A DNA stretch of 64,000 nucleotides from Sulfuriroseicoccus oceanibius (GTDB taxonomy: Bacteria > Verrucomicrobiota > Verrucomicrobiia > Verrucomicrobiales > SLCJ01): positions 1,736,001-1,800,000 of the forward strand of contig NZ_CP066776.1 of NCBI RefSeq assembly GCF_010681825.2, given 5' to 3'. Within the stretch, counting starts at the first letter, position 1. Each line of letters begins with the position of its first letter. Below the pieces are notes generated by a model. The model saw only the letters and a list, made by a program, of their open reading frames with translations. It did not search any database and was not told the origin of the DNA. The translations under genes were made by a program, and so were the position numbers. Shown here one piece after another: positions 29,922 through 39,185 of this stretch.

Positions 29922-31088
29922 TTACGCCTGAGGGCGCAATGCGGACTGCCAAATTTGGGTCGCCTGGGTGTCGCGCAGTTCGATATCGTCGAGGGTCACG
30001 GTCTGCCCGGCCTCGAGGTTGCGAATCACGCGGCATCCGTCCATCAGGCCGATAGGTACGGCATTTGGTTCGTCGGCGATGCGGGTGGCTTCACCACGGA
30101 AGAACTGGCCGCCGATGGCATTAGCGACGTCGGTTCCTGCGGCGATGTCCTTTTTCGCGATGGCGCAGACGTTGATGGTTGGGGTGGTGGTGTTGTTGAG
30201 CAACACGCCACCGCCATCGAGCACTCGGCGGATGGTGCGCGGGATCTCGAGATGGCAAAGGTGGTATGGACGGATCAGCGTGTAGAACGGGCCGTCTCCG
30301 AGTTTGAGGTAGCGCAACACGTTCGGGTCGGCTTCCTCGTTGCGTCCGGTGATGAAGACCCCAGGAGGGAGCTTGCCGTTGAGTACGTAGTCGCTGATAG
30401 GTTTGCCGTGGTGTTCGGCGCGTTCGGCGAGGTAATTGCCGCCTTCTTCGAGGCCCATGCCTTCGATGCCGCTAAGTCCGCGGGTGAGGATGTCGGTCTT
30501 GAGGCCGTTGGCGACAAATGCCTGCTCCATTTGAATCTTGGTGCCGTCGGTGAAGCTGGTGACCTGGGGAACGCTGATGCCCTGTTTGTTCGACCAGAAC
30601 TCCATGTCCTCAACGGTCGGCTGGTGGTTGAGGAACCCTTTGATGTTACCGTAGACGAGCGGACTGAAGCCCATTTCCACCGCTTCTTCGTGGAGCGCGG
30701 CGAGGCAACCAGGCTGGTCGCCTTCGGCTTCGGTGATCAGGCCCTTGCCGGCGAAGTACGAGCCGACGGTGACATGGAACTCGGTGGCCATGGTGACAAC
30801 CGGAAGTCCGGCGTTCATTGCGGCATCCACAATCGGAGTCGCGTGATGGACGTCGCCACTGCACTCGACGATGAGGTCGCAGTTGTCTACCAACTCGTTG
30901 ATGGAGTCGGTGTGCAAATCCGCTACCCGACCGGAGAACTGGTCCTTGGGACGGCGTGAAAGTACCTTCGCTGGCTGCATGCCGGGCTGGTGGCTCAGGA
31001 CAGAGACCAATCCGGTTGCGATGAATCCAGTGCCGACCACCCCGATGCGGGCCGGCTTTTCCGATGAGTAAGATTTGCTATTGGGCAC
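29922..31088 (-). CDS. NAD(P)-binding oxidoreductase with SAF-like C-terminus
   Basis: A 388-aa cytoplasmic protein. Residues 15-45 hold the dinucleotide-binding motif GVVGTGFIATGL and the fold continues to about 130 (LIVECSGDVHHATPIVDAAMNAGLPVVT). The middle resembles homoserine-dehydrogenase-like catalytic parts (TKIQMEQAFVANGL); the C-terminal ~80 residues (INVCAIAKKDIAAGTDVANAIGG...LEAGQTVTLDDIEL) look like an SAF domain. Such enzymes are found in surface-sugar gene clusters, but none is visible here. The specific reaction is unknown. Confidence 0.78.
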   Translation of the reverse strand: MPNSKSYSSEKPARIGVVGTGFIATGLVSVLSHQPGMQPAKVLSRRPKDQFSGRVADLHTDSINELVDNCDLIVECSGDVHHATPIVDAAMNAGLPVVTMATEFHVTVGSYFAGKGLITEAEGDQPGCLAALHEEAVEMGFSPLVYGNIKGFLNHQPTVEDMEFWSNKQGISVPQVTSFTDGTKIQMEQAFVANGLKTDILTRGLSGIEGMGLEEGGNYLAERAEHHGKPISDYVLNGKLPPGVFITGRNEEADPNVLRYLKLGDGPFYTLIRPYHLCHLEIPRTIRRVLDGGGVLLNNTTTPTINVCAIAKKDIAAGTDVANAIGGQFFRGEATRIADEPNAVPIGLMDGCRVIRNLEAGQTVTLDDIELRDTQATQIWQSALRPQA

Positions 31089-31195
31089 GCTGAATTATGG
31101 GTGCAGCGAGCCACTTGGCAATCGTGAATCCATGGAAATTATGGATGAGGGAAGACGGATCGGACGGATCTGGGTTGCTGAAAGGAACGGGGAGC

Positions 31196-31368
31196 AAAGC
31201 CCAACGGCTTTAGCCTTGGGTATCGAGGGGATCAGACCTGAGGAGCCACCCTGATAGGGTGGTGGGAAGGGGCCTTGGGCTTTTGTCACCGTGAAACAGG
31301 GTGGCCTCCCGCGCCCTGTCAGGGCGCAGTTATATCGGGTGCTATCATCACAGGCCTGAAGGCCTGTG
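31196..31368. repeat. Cluster of four short perfect palindromes in a 317-bp gene-free stretch
   Basis: Four short perfect hairpins lie in 173 bp: 31196-31211 (AAAGCC/GGCTTT, 4-nt loop), 31246-31262 (CCACCCT/AGGGTGG, 3-nt loop), 31311-31327 (GCGCCCT/AGGGCGC, 3-nt loop) and 31349-31368 (CACAGGCC/GGCCTGTG, 4-nt loop). No gene is found from 31089 to 31405. Palindrome clusters of this kind are dispersed in many Planctomycetes/Verrucomicrobiota genomes. Confidence 0.75.
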
Positions 31369-31405
31369 CTCTGTTCCAGCCTCCTTTCAGGATGGCGAAC
31401 GATGG

Positions 31406-32263
31406 CTATTCCGGAGTGTCCTCTTGGCGGTCTCTGAATGGATCGAAAGATGAGGGTTGATGCGCTCTTTTCGGTTCGCCTTCAATTGGTTGTCGACGTT
31501 TTGAGAAAACTGGCTTGTCGATCCGGGAGTCTCCAATCATGGGCGGATCGATGAGTGACCTCATGAGATTTGCGGCTGTCTCGTACGCGCTCCAATCGCG
31601 ATTCTCGGGGTGGTGCGTTTTTCCGAGGTTCGAATTTTCCACCGAAATGATTTGGTAGCCAGTCCGGCTGCGCATTTCGAATACCCAAATCGAGGGACTC
31701 CCGAATGATGTTGTGTGTCGCCAGATGTATTCCTCAGGCAGAGGGCTCCAGAACTTTTCTACTCTCAGCAACTTTTCTAGAGTGTCAGTTTGCTTTGAAG
31801 TGAATTCTAGGTCTCTGTCGTCCGTGGCGAGTGTCGTCGGATTCGTTTGGTCGAGTTTGAATGTCGCCGTGCGTCCGGTCACTTTGTCACCAGAGATTTC
31901 GAGGCGTATCACTACCCAATCATGTTGGAACTCCAACCCGTTCATCACACTCAGCCTGATGATGGTTTCCACGCCATCTGGTAGCTCAGACTGGATGGAA
32001 GGTTCCTCAAGAAATGCCAAGATCTGAGCGTGTCGAGGGGCGGCGCCGGGTAAGTGGCGGGCATTTTTTCCCTGAGGGAAATAGTGCCTGCCTTGTGCGT
32101 CGGTTTCCGGCGGTCCTAAGACTTGATCGAGCTCCGTTCGCAGTTCTTGGAGTTTTTCCGAGTAAGGTGGGGGAGCAGTCTGCTCAGTGGGTTCATTTGT
32201 TCCCTCACCGCGCAAAAGACCAATAGCGCAGCATAATGCAATCAGACCGACTCTCGATTTCAT
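31406..32263 (-). CDS. Exported protein of unknown function
   Basis: A 285-aa protein with a signal peptide at residues 1-19. Family not recognised. The body is mixed alpha/beta with no membrane helix; PQGKNARHLPGAAPRHAQILAFLEEP and WSPLPEEYIWRHTTSFGSPSIWVFEMRS are the most distinctive stretches. It has a polar, charged C-terminus. Start at 32263 is chosen because it gives the signal peptide; the longer frame overlaps the pyrophosphatase gene. Confidence 0.7.
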   Translation of the reverse strand: MKSRVGLIALCCAIGLLRGEGTNEPTEQTAPPPYSEKLQELRTELDQVLGPPETDAQGRHYFPQGKNARHLPGAAPRHAQILAFLEEPSIQSELPDGVETIIRLSVMNGLEFQHDWVVIRLEISGDKVTGRTATFKLDQTNPTTLATDDRDLEFTSKQTDTLEKLLRVEKFWSPLPEEYIWRHTTSFGSPSIWVFEMRSRTGYQIISVENSNLGKTHHPENRDWSAYETAANLMRSLIDPPMIGDSRIDKPVFSKRRQPIEGEPKRAHQPSSFDPFRDRQEDTPE

Positions 32264-32297
32264 CTTGTGATGATGTTGATCCGGAAGCAGATCCGCA

Positions 32298-32335
32298 ACA
32301 AAAAGCGAGCGGTGAACCAGTCGGTCCACCGCTCG
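32298..32335 (-). terminator. Intrinsic terminator of hppA
   Basis: On the minus strand, a 9-bp stem (CGAGCGGTG with CACCGCTCG) is followed by CTTTTTG. It lies 30 bp past the hppA stop. Confidence 0.82.
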
Positions 32336-32364
32336 TGTGTTGTTTTCGGTTGTTGGGAATTCGG

Positions 32365-34554
32365 TTAGATCAGTGGGGCGATGACCAGGGCGACTACGGA
32401 CATCAGTTTGAGCAGGATGTTCAGGGACGGGCCCGAGGTGTCTTTCAGTGGGTCGCCGACGGTGTCTCCGACGACGCCGGCTTTGTGGGCGGCGCTGCCT
32501 TTGACGAGTTTTTCGCCGTTCACTTCGATGCCTTCCTCCATCATCTTCTTGGCGTTGTCCCAGGCACCGCCGGCGTTGGACTGGAAGAGAGCCATCAAGA
32601 CGCCGCAGACGGTGACGCCGGCGAGCAGGCCACCGAGCATCTGACCTCCACCGATGAATCCAAAGGCAACCGGTGTGGCGACCGCCAACAATCCGGGCTT
32701 CACCATTTCCCGGATGGCGGCTTTGGTGGAAATCTCGACGCACTTGCTGTATTCGGCTTTCCCTTCTGCGGCCTCAAAGTCGGCGCGATCCTGATCGCTC
32801 CATTCGCTTTGCTCTTTGCCTTCGTTGCGGGTCATGGCGTCGAGTGCTTTGCGCAGCGCCGGGATTTCGTGGAACTGCCGGCGCACTTCTTCGATCATCG
32901 ACATGGCGGCCCGACCCACAGCTCCCATCGAGAGAGCGGAGAACAAGAAGGGCATCATGCCGCCGAAGAGGAGTGCCGCCATGACCCGGGGATCCGTGAT
33001 TTCGATGCTCAATGTGGTGCCATGCGTTTGTTCGTACGATGTCTTGAACGCGGCGAAAAGGGCGAGGGCAGTGAGCGCTGCGGATCCGATGGCGAAGCCT
33101 TTGCCGATGGCTGCCGTGGTGTTGCCTACGGCGTCGAGTTTGTCGGTGCGTTGGCGGACTTCTTTGGGTAGTTCGCTCATTTCGGCGATGCCGCCGGCGT
33201 TGTCTGAGATGGGGCCGTAGGCGTCGACCGCGAGTTGGATGCCGGTGTTGGAAAGCATGCCGACGGCGGCGATGGCGATGCCGTAGAGTCCGGCGAAATG
33301 GTGGGCGCCGAGGATGCCGGCGGCGAGGATGACAATCGGGATCGCGGTGGACATCATGCCGACGCCGAGGCCGGCGATGATGTTGGTGGCCGAGCCTGTG
33401 ACTGATTGGCGGACAATTCCCATCACCGGTTTGGTGTGGGTGCCGGTGTAATGCTCGGTGACTTTGCCGATGCCGAGGCCGGCGGCGAGTCCGATGAGAA
33501 TGGCGATGAAGACACCGCTGGCGGTGTAGGTGCGAGCGCCGTCCGACCATTCGGCGGGCAGCATCCAGCCGATGATGAACCAAGTGAGCACGAGTAGGAT
33601 GAGAGCTGAGCCAAACTCGCCGATGTTCAAAGCAGTTTGCGGGTTGCCGCCGTCTTTCACTTTCACGAACATGCCGCCGATAATCGAGGTGACGATGCCG
33701 ACTGCGGCGAGAACGAGTGGCAGTAGAACCGCGCCGAGGCCATTGAAGTTTTCGCTCATTTCGGGTGCGGTCATGAAGACGGCTCCGAGCACCATCGTGC
33801 CGATGATCGATCCCACATAACTTTCAAAGAGGTCCGCCCCCATGCCGGCGACGTCGCCTACGTTGTCGCCCACGTTATCGGCGATGGTGGCTGGGTTGAG
33901 TGGGTGGTCCTCCGGGATGCCGGCTTCGACCTTGCCGACGAGGTCGGCTCCGACGTCCGCGGCTTTGGTGTAAATCCCGCCACCGACGCGGGCGAAGAGA
34001 GCGATCGAGGAGGCTCCGAACGAGAACCCCGTGACGATGGTCATGACCAGCGTCACATTTTCCACGGTGTCGATCCCGAATACGGAGGAGAATATGGCAA
34101 ACAATCCACCGAGACCGAGTACGCCGAGGCCGACCACGCCGAGTCCCATGACCGAGCCTCCGGAGAATGCGATTTCCAATGCTTTGCCCAGGCCATCGCG
34201 GGCGGCATTGGTGGTGCGAACATTGGCCTTGGTGGCGACCTTCATGCCAATGAACCCGGCGAGCCCCGAGCACAGGGCACCGACGACGAATGAGACCGCG
34301 ACGAGCGGATGGGATGCTTCGTTATTGGCACCACTGACCGCCAGCAGAACCGCAACTGAGATCACAAAGATCGAGAGGATCTTGTACTCGGCATGGAGGA
34401 ATGCCATGGCACCTTGCTGGATGCTCTTGGCGATGCCCTGCATCTTCTCGGTTCCAGGGTCTTGTTTGGCGACCCACGAGGACTTGAAGAAGGTGTAGAT
34501 CAATCCGAGGACACCAAAGGCGGGCACACAGAGGATCAGCGATTGCGTGGTCAT
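32365..34554 (-). CDS. hppA: K+-dependent membrane-bound pyrophosphatase (H+ or Na+ pump)
   Basis: A 729-aa protein with about 16 membrane helices. It hydrolyses PPi and pumps cations. The active-site motifs are [11 protein letters not shown] and the acidic cluster [21 protein letters not shown]. In [18 protein letters not shown] the residue after GNTT is Ala, the sign of the K+-dependent subfamily (Lys marks K+-independent ones). Sequence reading cannot settle whether the pumped ion is H+ or Na+. The start at 34554 gives a normal N-terminus. Confidence 0.93.
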   Translation of the reverse strand: MTTQSLILCVPAFGVLGLIYTFFKSSWVAKQDPGTEKMQGIAKSIQQGAMAFLHAEYKILSIFVISVAVLLAVSGANNEASHPLVAVSFVVGALCSGLAGFIGMKVATKANVRTTNAARDGLGKALEIAFSGGSVMGLGVVGLGVLGLGGLFAIFSSVFGIDTVENVTLVMTIVTGFSFGASSIALFARVGGGIYTKAADVGADLVGKVEAGIPEDHPLNPATIADNVGDNVGDVAGMGADLFESYVGSIIGTMVLGAVFMTAPEMSENFNGLGAVLLPLVLAAVGIVTSIIGGMFVKVKDGGNPQTALNIGEFGSALILLVLTWFIIGWMLPAEWSDGARTYTASGVFIAILIGLAAGLGIGKVTEHYTGTHTKPVMGIVRQSVTGSATNIIAGLGVGMMSTAIPIVILAAGILGAHHFAGLYGIAIAAVGMLSNTGIQLAVDAYGPISDNAGGIAEMSELPKEVRQRTDKLDAVGNTTAAIGKGFAIGSAALTALALFAAFKTSYEQTHGTTLSIEITDPRVMAALLFGGMMPFLFSALSMGAVGRAAMSMIEEVRRQFHEIPALRKALDAMTRNEGKEQSEWSDQDRADFEAAEGKAEYSKCVEISTKAAIREMVKPGLLAVATPVAFGFIGGGQMLGGLLAGVTVCGVLMALFQSNAGGAWDNAKKMMEEGIEVNGEKLVKGSAAHKAGVVGDTVGDPLKDTSGPSLNILLKLMSVVALVIAPLI

Positions 34555-34732
34555 GATAGGGAGTGTTGATGGTTGATAGGTGGTCTTGGATGAGGATCCA
34601 CCCCAGCGCGGCATGGATGGGCCGCGCTGCTAAATGCAGGGAACGTCTGCCGCTTTGTTATGGGCGCATGTTTTGTATAGAATTCGATGAGTTTCCTGTG
34701 TGGCGAGGTGGCGTGCGTTCCGTGGCAATAAA

Positions 34733-34768
34733 CAAAAAAAGCGACCACCTGGATCAGGTGGTCGCTTT
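34733..34768 (-). terminator. Intrinsic terminator of tatA
   Basis: On the minus strand, a perfect 13-bp stem (AAAGCGACCACCT with AGGTGGTCGCTTT, 5-nt loop) is followed by a T run (CAAAAAAA on plus). Confidence 0.92.
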
Positions 34769-34803
34769 GGGAAAGTTGGTTTGTTTGGGGGCAGGGAGGA
34801 GAT

Positions 34804-35037
34804 TTATCCTTTGGAGGACTTCTCGCCTTCGTCGATGGACTTCTTCACTTCTTTCTCAGCCGAGGTGATTTCCTTTTCGAATTCCTCGCGGGCTTTCTTG
34901 AATTCGCCCATGCTCTTGCCCATGCCGCGTGCGAGCTCAGGCAACTTTTTCGCGCCGAAAAGCAGCAGGATCAACACGAAGACAATCCACATCTCCTGGC
35001 CGCCGAAGGCGAAGGCAATAATTGAAAGTTCGTTCAT
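34804..35037 (-). CDS. tatA: Sec-independent protein translocase TatA/E
   Basis: A 77-aa TatA: an N-terminal membrane helix (about residues 12-24, WIVFVLILLLFGAKKLPELARGMG with the FG hinge), then an amphipathic helix and a charged tail (KSIDEGEKSSKG). It forms the pore of twin-arginine export. It stands alone with its own terminator; no tatC is in the window. Confidence 0.93.
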   Translation of the reverse strand: MNELSIIAFAFGGQEMWIVFVLILLLFGAKKLPELARGMGKSMGEFKKAREEFEKEITSAEKEVKKSIDEGEKSSKG

Positions 35038-35114
35038 ACGCTCTAAACATCACGCTTAATATCCCAAGTTTCAACAGGATTCGCGGAATCTTCGCGCATC
35101 CTCCGACTGACTCC

Positions 35115-37694
35115 ATGAGCCCATCTTCCTTACAACCGTTGCCGATCGATCAAATTGCCGATCAAATCGTTCAATTATCCCGATCCATGGCGAAGGGCGA
35201 GTGTCCTGCGCGGGCGGTGTTGCAGGCGCCAACCGGCTCTGGAAAATCGACGCGTGTGGGGGCGATGCTGGTGGACGGTGGTGCGGTGAATGGAGACGTG
35301 TTGGTGCTGCAACCTCGGCGGATGGCTGCGCGGATGTTGGCGCGGCGGGTGGCGTATGAACGCGGCACCAAGCTGGGCACGGAGGTAGGCTATCAGGTGC
35401 GGTTCGACCGAGTGGGAGGCAAGGATACGCGGCTGTGGTTTGTCACCGAGGGGATTTTGTTGCGGAGGTTATTGGCGTCGCCGGAGCTGCGTGGAGTGGG
35501 GGCGGTCGTGTTTGATGAATTCCACGAACGTCATCTCGACGCGGATCTTGGGATTGCGTTGTTGAGTCAACTTCAGCGGACCAAGCGGCCGGACCTGCAG
35601 TTGTGGGTGATGTCGGCCACGCTCGATCATATCTCGCTCGATGATTGGTGTCCGCCGGAGCAGCGGCTCGAGTCTCACGGCCGCACGTTTCCCGTCGAGA
35701 TCGAGCATGTGCGCCACGAGCCGAAGGTGAGTGTGCCGGTCTGGATGCACGCGGTGGCCGGGTTGCGGGAAATGATCGCCAACCGTCAGGTCGAGGGCGA
35801 TGCCTTGGTCTTCATGCCCGGGCGATACGAAATCACGAAAACGCTGGCTGAACTGAAGAGCGCCAAGTGGGCGAAGGGGATGGATTTGCTGCCGCTTTAT
35901 GGCGATATGCGCCCTGAAGACCAGGATGCCGTGCTGGCGGACACCGGAAGGCGGAAAATTGTCGTGGCAACCAATGTGGCGGAAACGTCGCTGACGATTC
36001 CGGGGATCCGAATCGTCGTGGACTCCGGGTTGGCTCGAATTGCAGACTACGATCCCAAGCGTGGGTTGAACACATTGATGGTCGAGCCCATTTCCAGGGC
36101 GTCGGCGGACCAGCGGGCCGGGCGCGCGGGGCGTGTGGCGGAGGGTCATTGCTTGCGCTTGTGGACGGCGGCCAACCACTCGGCGCGCAGTGCGCAGTTG
36201 GCGCCTGAGATCGATCGCTTGGACTTGAGTGGTGCTTTTTTGTCACTCGCTGCGGCGGGTTATGGGGATTTGGGCGCGCTCGACTGGGTGGAGAAACCGA
36301 AAGCCGGGCGTCTTGAACATGCGGTTGAGACCTTGGTGATGTTGCTGGCAGTCGAGGCCGAGGGTGAGGTGATGCGGATCACAGAGGTCGGGCGGCAAAT
36401 GGCAGCCTTTCCGGTGCATCCGCGATGGGCGCGGGTACTGGTTGACTTGGCTTTTGCCGGGTTGGGTGACGTTGGGTGTCGCTTGGTGGCATTGGCCGAA
36501 GGGCGCGGGATCTGGGCGAGCAAGAATGGACCGGACTTTAATGGACGCGGTGGCGCTTCGGAATTCGTCACAGCGGATGACGACTCGGATTTGTTGCCGA
36601 TGATGCGAGCACTTGATGGTGCGATTGCGCGGCGCTTTGACATGCAGTGGTGTCGCGAGCGCGGTGTGCATGCGGGCGCGGCGCGTGAGGCGGCCGAGTT
36701 GGTGCGCCAGCTCGACCGTGTGGTGCAGGGGTTGGTTTACGACGCGGAGGTCGTGACTCCAGAGAATGAATGGGATGCGGTGAAGCGTGCGTTGCTGGCG
36801 GCTTTTCCCGATCATGTAGCGGTGAAGCGCAGCGCGGGAAGCCTGGCGTGCAGTCTCGGGGACGGGCGCTCGGGTAAGATGAAAGACGGCAGTCTGGCGA
36901 GGAAGTCGTCGCTGGTGATTGCCGGTGAGATTGCCGAGATCTCCGGGCGCGACGTGAGCGTGGTGCTGGGGATGTTGTCGGCGGTGAATGAAGACGATTT
37001 GCAGGCGGTTTGGCCGCAGCGAATGCGGGTGACCAACGAGGATCGGTTCGACCCTCGGAGCAAGAGGGTGGTGCGTTTTGCGGAGACTCGCTTCGGGGAC
37101 TTGGTTCTGCGGTCGTCTGCCGGTGATGGTGCTGACCGGTTGGTCGCTGCGGAGATTCTCGCGGCCAAGGTGATGGCGGGGGAAATGGTGCTCAAGAATT
37201 GGAACGATCGCGTCGAGCAGTGGATTGCCCGGGTTCAATGCGTGGCGAATCACCTGTCGGAGCTGGGGATCAGCCCGATCGATGACGAGGCGCGTCAGAT
37301 GATCATCACTGAAGTCTGCGAGGGCGGCTATTCACAACGCGATATCAAAGACCGTGACGTATGGACGGCATTGCGCAATTGGTTGTCGCCCGAGCAACGC
37401 AGCGCGATCGATTATTATGCGCCGGAGACTATTAAGCTGGAGAATGGTCAAACCGCGAAGGTGCGCTACTCAGAGGCCGGCGTGCCGGAGATCTCGATGG
37501 TGCTGCAGCGCTTGTACGACATTCACCGCCACCCGACGATTGCCGACGGTAAAGTGCCGGTGGTGGTGCATATCCTGGCGCCGAACCAGCGACCGGCGCA
37601 GACGACCACCGATTTGGGGGCATTCTGGACGACCAGTTATGAGGCGGTGAAAAAAGACCTCAAAGGGCGCTATCCGAAGCACGAGTGGAGATAA
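35115..37694 (+). CDS. hrpB: ATP-dependent RNA helicase HrpB
   Basis: An 859-aa DEAH/RHA-type helicase. Motif I is APTGSGKST at about residues 38-46, motif II is DEFH (as in HrpB proteins rather than DEAH), motif III is SATL, and QRAGRAGR is motif VI. The C-terminal third has the HrpB-specific region with EDRFDPRSKRVVRFAETRFGDL and the tail RPAQTTTDLGAFW. Start at 35115 excludes an upstream extension overlapping divergent tatA. Role in bacteria: RNA/ribosome-related helicase. Confidence 0.94.
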   Translation: MSPSSLQPLPIDQIADQIVQLSRSMAKGECPARAVLQAPTGSGKSTRVGAMLVDGGAVNGDVLVLQPRRMAARMLARRVAYERGTKLGTEVGYQVRFDRVGGKDTRLWFVTEGILLRRLLASPELRGVGAVVFDEFHERHLDADLGIALLSQLQRTKRPDLQLWVMSATLDHISLDDWCPPEQRLESHGRTFPVEIEHVRHEPKVSVPVWMHAVAGLREMIANRQVEGDALVFMPGRYEITKTLAELKSAKWAKGMDLLPLYGDMRPEDQDAVLADTGRRKIVVATNVAETSLTIPGIRIVVDSGLARIADYDPKRGLNTLMVEPISRASADQRAGRAGRVAEGHCLRLWTAANHSARSAQLAPEIDRLDLSGAFLSLAAAGYGDLGALDWVEKPKAGRLEHAVETLVMLLAVEAEGEVMRITEVGRQMAAFPVHPRWARVLVDLAFAGLGDVGCRLVALAEGRGIWASKNGPDFNGRGGASEFVTADDDSDLLPMMRALDGAIARRFDMQWCRERGVHAGAAREAAELVRQLDRVVQGLVYDAEVVTPENEWDAVKRALLAAFPDHVAVKRSAGSLACSLGDGRSGKMKDGSLARKSSLVIAGEIAEISGRDVSVVLGMLSAVNEDDLQAVWPQRMRVTNEDRFDPRSKRVVRFAETRFGDLVLRSSAGDGADRLVAAEILAAKVMAGEMVLKNWNDRVEQWIARVQCVANHLSELGISPIDDEARQMIITEVCEGGYSQRDIKDRDVWTALRNWLSPEQRSAIDYYAPETIKLENGQTAKVRYSEAGVPEISMVLQRLYDIHRHPTIADGKVPVVVHILAPNQRPAQTTTDLGAFWTTSYEAVKKDLKGRYPKHEWR

Positions 37695-37757
37695 GTTTGA
37701 GGGAGTTTGCTGGTTTGCTAGTGTTCAGTTTTCAGTGGGCGTTTGTGTGTGCGGTCG

Positions 37758-38140
37758 GGGAATGGTGACTTGGTTTGCTATTCTTATCGCTCTCGGCCTA
37801 GGAGGATCAGGATAAGGAAGAGGATAAAGATAAGGAGTCTCCGCAGCGGAGCTTGTGATGGATTGGTCGGTTTTCCGGGTAGACGGAGTCGCGCGCAACC
37901 TCAAGAGTGAGGTTGGTCCATCGGGGTGAGGTGTGCTCCGGGGAAGGGTGGCTTGGTTTGTTGCCCTTATCTTTATCCTTATCCTCTTCCTTATCCTTAT
38001 CGCCATCGCCATCGCTATCGCTATCGCTATCGCCGTCGGTCCTGGTCGGATCAGGATAAAGAAGAGGATAAAGATAACGAGTCTCCGTGGCGGAGGTTGT
38101 GATGGGTTGGTCGGTTTGCCGGGGGAGCGGAATCGCGCAT
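37758..38140. repeat. Direct duplication containing simple-sequence hairpins
   Basis: This 450-bp gene-free stretch (37695-38144) contains two diverged copies of one block: GGATCAGGATAAGGAAGAGG at 37804 and GGATCAGGATAAAGAAGAGG at 38048, each followed by AAAGATAA-GAGTCTCCG...GTTGTGATGG-TTGGTCGG. The second copy has an upstream arm (about 37964-37996, CTTATCTTTATCC type) complementary to the GGATAAAGATAAG part, with six to seven ATCGCT/ATCGCC hexamers between, so it can form a long hairpin. Confidence 0.8.
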
Positions 38141-38144
38141 TACC

Positions 38145-39167
38145 TTACGCGGCGATCCAGAAATCGGTGCCTTCGGTGCGGCCGGTGGCGAGGAGTTGGT
38201 CGCGGATAATTTGTCCTGCGCCCCGGTTGCCGACATAGCTTACGATGACGGATTCTTCGATTGGGGGGAGGGTGTCGGCGGAGATGATGGGGCGGCCGGC
38301 GAGTGATCGGCCGATCTTGCGCGGGTCGATGTCGATGAAACCGGCGGCCACTTGGTAGGCAGCTTCGAGAAGGCGGGCGTTTTTACGTGCCGGGCGGCCT
38401 GCGCCCCAGATCCACAACGGGCGACCGCCCGCTGCGGACCGAACGATCGCATTGGCTAAAAATGGCGCCTTGCAGCGGTGGAACTCAGGCATCGCGTACC
38501 GTGGGTCGTTACGCGACAGGCGGGTCGGTGGGTCATTCCATAGCAGCACGGGATGCGGGACCTTGCCCACGAGCATGCCATTGTCGAACCAACGCAGCAT
38601 CAGCTCGTAGTCTTCAGGGAACTCGCCATCGCGGTAGCCTCCGAATTGCTCGACAAGCGTGCGCCGGTACATCAGCGACGGGTGGGGGAAGGGAAGATCG
38701 ACGAAGCGGTTGTGCGCGATTTGCTCAGGTGTGACCAGTTGGTTGGTCCAATCGACGTGAGCGCCATATCCGGCGGCGGACTCCCGGCACCCCGCAAACT
38801 CAACCTGGCCACTAACCGCGTGGTGGTGCGGGTGGTCGGCCAGCCAGGTGTATTGGTCCGCGAGTCGGTTCGGGGTGGATTGGTCATCGGCGTCCATGCG
38901 CGCGATGACGGGGGCGCGGCTGGCGGCGAAGCCTGCGTTGGATGCGCCGACGACGCCACGGTGCGGCTCGTTGAGAACACGTATGCGTGAGTCGGCAGCG
39001 GCGCATTGGCGGGCGATTGCCAATGTGTCGTCGGATGATCCGTCGTTTACGATTATCAACTCCCAGTCAGAAAATGACTGGGCGGTGATGCTGGCGATGG
39101 CGCGTTCAATGGTGGCCTGCGCGTTGAACGCAGGCATCACCACGGAAATAGCGGGTGGAGCGTGCAT
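38145..39167 (-). CDS. Family 2 glycosyltransferase
   Basis: A 340-aa GT-A-fold transferase. Landmarks: ISVVMPAFNAQATIERAIASI at residues 7-27, ELIIVNDGSSDDT at about 36-48, and ARMDADDQ with the DxD metal site at about 89-96. The C-terminal ~100 residues lie outside the GT2 core and include FHRCKAPFLANAIV and a segment with GRPLWIWGAGRPARKNARLLE, which looks like a small nucleotide-binding extension. It probably acts on surface polysaccharide; substrate unknown. Confidence 0.88.
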   Translation of the reverse strand: MHAPPAISVVMPAFNAQATIERAIASITAQSFSDWELIIVNDGSSDDTLAIARQCAAADSRIRVLNEPHRGVVGASNAGFAASRAPVIARMDADDQSTPNRLADQYTWLADHPHHHAVSGQVEFAGCRESAAGYGAHVDWTNQLVTPEQIAHNRFVDLPFPHPSLMYRRTLVEQFGGYRDGEFPEDYELMLRWFDNGMLVGKVPHPVLLWNDPPTRLSRNDPRYAMPEFHRCKAPFLANAIVRSAAGGRPLWIWGAGRPARKNARLLEAAYQVAAGFIDIDPRKIGRSLAGRPIISADTLPPIEESVIVSYVGNRGAGQIIRDQLLATGRTEGTDFWIAA

Positions 39168-39185
39168 GATCCGTGCGTACCTGTG

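Noticed and set aside
34555-34732. Additional small gene between hppA and tatA
   Set aside because: The short frames lack ribosome binding sites and overlap the hppA leader; the stretch seems to be promoter and terminator only.
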